Below, one piece after another: positions 6,099 through 8,713 of a stretch of 8,713 nt of DNA; positions within the stretch are counted from its first letter, which is position 1, and every line of letters starts with the position of its first letter. The notes beneath the pieces were generated by a model. That model was not told the DNA's origin. It searched no databases and worked only from the letters and a program-made list of their open reading frames with translations. The DNA comes from Deltaproteobacteria bacterium (GTDB lineage Bacteria; Bdellovibrionota; UBA1018; UBA923): assembly GCA_016194725.1 (NCBI GenBank), contig JACQAW010000101.1:1-8713 (forward strand). Reading direction: 5' to 3'. A program made the translations under genes and the position numbers.

Positions 6099-6544
6099 AA
6101 GTCCTCTATACACAAATTTTTGAGACACGTGTGCCTCTCGTTTGACCGTGCACGTTTCATCCGCAAGGATGGAATCGAAATGTCGTGGCCACCTTGTGCA
6201 AGCGGTTTGCCATGTTGCGTTAAAGTGGAATATTTCTTTTCGGTTTTCCTATTTTTTGGCGGACACGACGTTCGAGGTCCGGTAAAACGTTTCACATATT
6301 GGAGAGTTAGGTACGATTTCGGGACGGGGCCTTGCGGAAAAATCATTCGAGCTCCTGGCTCTTAGCGCGTGCAGCAGCTCGAATCTTTTAGGTAAAATCG
6401 TCCCAATCTTGTCTTGAAAATGGTCGATCGCTTGAAGTTTGGCGATTTTGAAACAAAAGACAGTTAAAATAATGAAGAGTTACCTGTGTTTGGCATATTC
6501 TGAAGCGGAGATGTCAGCACTTAGACAGAGGGTGTAAAAAATCC
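6099..6544. other. Divergent intergenic region, no convincing gene
   Basis: About 446 bp separate the divergent PilZ and rhomboid genes. Open frames crossing it are short (81 aa from a TTG at 6120, 87 aa on the minus strand), start without a ribosome binding site and resemble no protein I know. The rhomboid-proximal part (about 6400-6480) is AT-rich with several TTGA and TAAAAT-like words, but none has clean 16-18 nt promoter spacing. Presumably both promoters lie here. I see no tRNA or recognised riboswitch. A small RNA cannot be excluded. Confidence 0.5.
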
Positions 6545-7297
6545 ATGCCTGGGATTCGTACAACGCCAACAGTTCGATGGCTTTTGAGCATCAGCATAGC
6601 TGCGTTTCTCGTTCAGCTTGTTGGCGATCATTTTCTGGGCACGAACATCCTCGAATTGTTCTCGCTTGTTCCCACGGCAATCATTGAACGGCATCGCTAT
6701 TGGCAGTTTTTCACCTACATGTTCATGCATGCCGACCTTTTTCACATCCTCTTCAACATGCTAATCCTGTGGATGATCGGTTCGGAGCTTGAAGGGCAGT
6801 GGGGCGCCAAGTTTTTCATCAAATACTATTTTGTTTGCGGCTTGTCGGCGGGCTTGTTTTATCTCGGGGTGATGTCCATCTTTCGTGGGCAGGCCGGTTA
6901 TCCGATGATGGGCTCGAGTGGCGCGGTTTATGGCTTACTGGTCGCTTATGGGATCATCTATTCCGAGCGAATGATGCTGTTTATGATGGTCTTCCCTATG
7001 AAGGCCAAGCATTTCGTCATGATACTGGCCGCCATTGAGTTCATTTCGACGGTATTTTACAGCAATGCCGGCGTAGCAAACGCGGCCCATCTGGGCGGCA
7101 TGATTGTCGGCTTCTGCTACCTTTTCTTGAATGCCTGGCTGAGAATTCGCGCCAAACGCAAGAAAACGGGCAAGCGCCCGAAGATGCGGCGCAGCCACCT
7201 GCGCCTGGTGGTCAATAATGACGTGCTCAATGAGTTTGACGATGATGAGGATGAGGACGACGAGGACAGCGATCCCGGACGCCCCACTTTTCATTGA
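6545..7297 (+). CDS. Rhomboid-family intramembrane serine protease
   Basis: Inner-membrane protease that cleaves transmembrane substrates. The 250-aa product has a rhomboid core with about six membrane segments between residues 12 and 197. Key features are visible: FTYMFMHADLFHILFN with the HxxxN pair His67/Asn71 (oxyanion-hole residues in GlpG), GSSG (123-126) with the expected nucleophile Ser125, and AHLGG with the catalytic His182. Both active-site residues are present, so the protein should be an active protease rather than a pseudoprotease. After the last membrane helix comes a very basic stretch (199-220), then an acidic run of Asp and Glu (230-241) near the C-terminus; both are probably cytosolic. 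The ATG at 6545 has GAGGG about 12 nt upstream. The next gene starts 43 nt after the stop, on the same strand. The substrate cannot be told from sequence. Confidence 0.93.
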   Translation: MPGIRTTPTVRWLLSISIAAFLVQLVGDHFLGTNILELFSLVPTAIIERHRYWQFFTYMFMHADLFHILFNMLILWMIGSELEGQWGAKFFIKYYFVCGLSAGLFYLGVMSIFRGQAGYPMMGSSGAVYGLLVAYGIIYSERMMLFMMVFPMKAKHFVMILAAIEFISTVFYSNAGVANAAHLGGMIVGFCYLFLNAWLRIRAKRKKTGKRPKMRRSHLRLVVNNDVLNEFDDDEDEDDEDSDPGRPTFH

Positions 7298-7301
7298 TTA
7301 T

Positions 7302-7333
7302 TTGACATGCCGGACGTGTTCAGGCTAAACACG
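7302..7333 (+). promoter_or_regulatory. Candidate promoter and inverted repeat before the small-protein/trxB/lysS unit
   Basis: A perfect TTGACA (7302-7307) is followed after 18 nt by TAAACA (7326-7331, only 3 of 6 to TATAAT). CGTGTT (7315-7320) and AACACG (7328-7333) form an exact 6-bp inverted repeat around a 7-nt spacer, overlapping the putative -10. If real, transcripts would start within a few bases of the ATG at 7341 and have almost no leader, and the palindrome could be an operator. No T run follows, so it is not an intrinsic terminator. The weak -10 keeps confidence low. Confidence 0.3.
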
Positions 7334-7340
7334 GAAAACT

Positions 7341-7541
7341 ATGGCACTTTTATCAAATGGTATTAAGGACAAAGAATTCGACATTCGTATGACCCAGCGT
7401 GGTCTAAACAAGGGCCTGTTGCAGCAGGATGATGTGGATAAACACCACAAGAAACTGCCAGACGACGCGGCGAATGCGGAATATATCGACCTCGAAGTCT
7501 TCATGGAAGGCATCGGCGGCAAGTCCGGTCTTCGCGACTAA
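7341..7541 (+). CDS. Small conserved-looking helical protein, unknown function
   Basis: This 66-aa, highly charged product has no signal peptide, membrane helix or cysteine. The centre reads RMTQRGLNKGLLQQDDV (16-32), then DKHHKKLPDDAANAEYID. I associate the pattern of a basic helix, 'KGLL', an acidic/basic helix and 'LPD' with small deltaproteobacterial proteins of unknown function; that is recollection, not a search result. It is probably a soluble two- or three-helix protein. The ATG at 7341 has only a weak purine stretch (CGGAAAA) before it. It lies 43 nt after the rhomboid gene and ends 11 nt before trxB, so it is very likely co-transcribed with trxB and lysS. Coding status is supported by this tight packing and by its protein-like composition. 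Function is unassigned. Confidence 0.75.
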   Translation: MALLSNGIKDKEFDIRMTQRGLNKGLLQQDDVDKHHKKLPDDAANAEYIDLEVFMEGIGGKSGLRD

Positions 7542-7552
7542 GCGACGCGATC

Positions 7553-8473
7553 ATGGCTGAAAATATTCTTATTCTGGGTTCCGGTCCCGCGGGACTGACG
7601 GCAGCGATTTATGCTGCGCGCGCGAATCTGAATCCGCTCGTCGTTGAGGGGATACAGGCCGGCGGTCAACTCACGATCACGAGCGACGTGGAAAACTATC
7701 CCGGGTTCCCCAAAGGAATCATGGGGCCTGAGCTAATGGCTGATTTTCGCAAGCAGGCTGAACGTTTTGGTACTCGCTTCGCGATAGGTGACGTTAAACG
7801 CGTCGACTTCAGCAAACCGCCGTTCAAGCTGTTTACAGAAAAGGAAACTTTCGAAGCGAATACTGTCATAATTTCGACCGGCGCTTCGTCAAACCTGATC
7901 GGCTTGCCCAATGAGATGCGCCTCATGGGCAAGGGCGTGTCCACTTGTGCGACTTGTGATGGTTTCTTTTTTCGAGGATTGGAAATCGCGGTCGTGGGTG
8001 GAGGCGACTCGGCCTGCGAAGAGGCGAATTTTTTGACCAAGTTCGCTTCCAAGGTGACGATGATTCACCGCCGTGAATCCTTTCGCGCCAGCAAGATCAT
8101 GGCCGATCGCGTGTTGAAGAACCCCAAGATCAAGGTGCTCTGGAATACCGCGGTCGAGGACGTGTTGGGCAAAGACGATGTCACCGGTGTGAAGCTCAAA
8201 AATTTAAAGACCGGCGAGGCTAGTGAGCTGAACGTTGCCGGGCTTTTCGTGGCAATCGGCCACTCGCCGAATACGAAACTTTTCAAGGGCCTGATTGAGA
8301 TGGACGAGGCGGGATATATCATTACCCGAAACGGCTCGAAGACGAACATTCCGGGCGTATTCGCCGCGGGTGACGTGCAGGACCATGTCTATCGCCAGGC
8401 CATTACCGCCGCTGGCACCGGCTGCATGGCGGCCATCGATGCCGAACGGTATCTCGAGAACTCCCATCTATGA
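7553..8473 (+). CDS. trxB: Thioredoxin reductase
   Basis: Cytosolic FAD flavoenzyme that uses NADPH to reduce thioredoxin, and so supplies electrons to ribonucleotide reductase and thiol repair. The 306-aa product is close to the usual 310-320 aa. Motifs in order: the FAD-binding GSGPAG (9-14), GGQL (37-40), the redox-active CATC (Cys132/Cys135) followed by DG, the NADPH-binding GGGDSACEEA (149-158) and HRRESFRAS (172-180), and the C-terminal FAD motif AAGDV (271-275) with RQAITAAGTGCMAA (281-294). This is the low-molecular-weight bacterial type. HRRxxFRA fits NADPH rather than NADH. The ATG at 7553 follows the small upstream gene by 11 nt with no good ribosome binding site, suggesting coupling. 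Its TGA overlaps the lysS ATG by 4 bases. Confidence 0.97.
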   Translation: MAENILILGSGPAGLTAAIYAARANLNPLVVEGIQAGGQLTITSDVENYPGFPKGIMGPELMADFRKQAERFGTRFAIGDVKRVDFSKPPFKLFTEKETFEANTVIISTGASSNLIGLPNEMRLMGKGVSTCATCDGFFFRGLEIAVVGGGDSACEEANFLTKFASKVTMIHRRESFRASKIMADRVLKNPKIKVLWNTAVEDVLGKDDVTGVKLKNLKTGEASELNVAGLFVAIGHSPNTKLFKGLIEMDEAGYIITRNGSKTNIPGVFAAGDVQDHVYRQAITAAGTGCMAAIDAERYLENSHL

Positions 8474-8713
8474 AGTCCCCGGACCGGCCTAATATCGCGG
8501 ATTGGAACGAGCAGATCGAAGTCCGCTTTGAGAAGACCAAGAAAATGCGCGATGCCGGCTTAAATCCGTTTCGAAACGGTTTTACGCCGGGGAATACCAC
8601 TGCTGAGTTGCACCAGAAGTTTGGTGAGCATGCGAAAGAGGCGCTCGAAGCTGCAAATCATCAAGTGTCGGTTGCCGGTCGCGTGATGGCGATTCGCGAT
8701 TTCGGCAAGGGTG
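8470..8713 (+). CDS. lysS: Lysyl-tRNA synthetase (class II), N-terminal fragment
   Basis: Charges tRNA-Lys with lysine. The 81 complete codons visible before the right edge cover the N-terminal helix and the beginning of the OB-fold anticodon-binding domain; class II LysS is about 500 aa, so most of it is outside. Family-typical segments are WNEQIEVRFEKTKKMRDAG (12-30) followed by LNPF, and the OB-fold start VAGRVMAIRDFGKG (68-81), matching the common AGR(I/V)MxxRxxGK pattern. The ATG (8470-8472) overlaps the trxB stop TGA (8471-8473), so translation probably depends on termination of trxB; no separate Shine-Dalgarno sequence is evident. Pairing with trxB puts translation and thiol redox in one unit. 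Confidence 0.93.
   Translation, partial: MKSPDRPNIADWNEQIEVRFEKTKKMRDAGLNPFRNGFTPGNTTAELHQKFGEHAKEALEAANHQVSVAGRVMAIRDFGKG

Noticed and set aside
6099..6128. GTG start adding ten residues to the PilZ protein
   Set aside because: AGAGGA immediately before the ATG at 6098 fits initiation there; the extra residues look like translated leader.
6120..6365. 81-codon plus-strand frame in the 6099-6544 gap
   Set aside because: It begins with TTG, has no ribosome binding site and gives a sequence with no protein-like pattern; its 5' end overlaps the PilZ leader.

Overview
The window reads as a chromosomal stretch from a Gram-negative bacterium of about 50-55% GC. Deltaproteobacteria in the old sense, Bdellovibrionota or Myxococcota, is my best guess. 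The hints are a PilZ protein with a histone-like tail, a small helical protein with a 'LPD' motif of a type I associate with that group, and a methylmalonyl-CoA epimerase; none of these is decisive. No rRNA, tRNA, CRISPR array, insertion sequence or phage gene is visible.

Layout. (1) Positions 1-2348, minus strand: a two-gene phospholipid operon. A PlsB-type glycerol-3-phosphate acyltransferase overlaps gpsA by 4 bases, and gpsA runs off the left edge. GpsA makes sn-glycerol-3-phosphate and the acyltransferase puts the first acyl chain on it. (2) 2349-2607: a divergent intergenic region with a plausible plus-strand promoter and a small hairpin before the next ribosome binding site. (3) 2608-5172, plus: an unrecognised exported protein of 854 aa. 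It has a signal peptide, a ten-cysteine segment between two charged helical stretches, and then about 500 residues with no charged residue, rich in Gly, Met, Pro and Tyr. Inside that lie seven exact-length 24-residue tandem repeats dense in Met. This is the most unusual object in the window. (4) 5217-5645, plus: methylmalonyl-CoA epimerase, whose start codon sits in the loop of a near-perfect 12-bp hairpin. (5) 5616-6098, minus: a PilZ (c-di-GMP receptor) protein with a Lys/Ala-rich histone-H1-like N-terminal tail. It converges on the epimerase gene and overlaps it by 30 bp. (6) 6099-6544: a divergent gap of about 450 bp with no convincing gene. (7) 6545-8713, plus: a rhomboid protease, a 66-aa conserved-looking small protein, thioredoxin reductase (trxB) and the start of lysyl-tRNA synthetase (lysS, cut by the right edge). 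Spacings are 43, 11 and -4 nt, so the last three probably form one transcription unit.

Most genes are housekeeping: lipid precursor synthesis, propionyl/methylmalonyl-CoA metabolism, thiol redox and translation. The accessory-looking content is the repeat protein and the PilZ/histone-tail fusion. They are separated by one gene and face each other, but nothing in the sequence proves a functional link.
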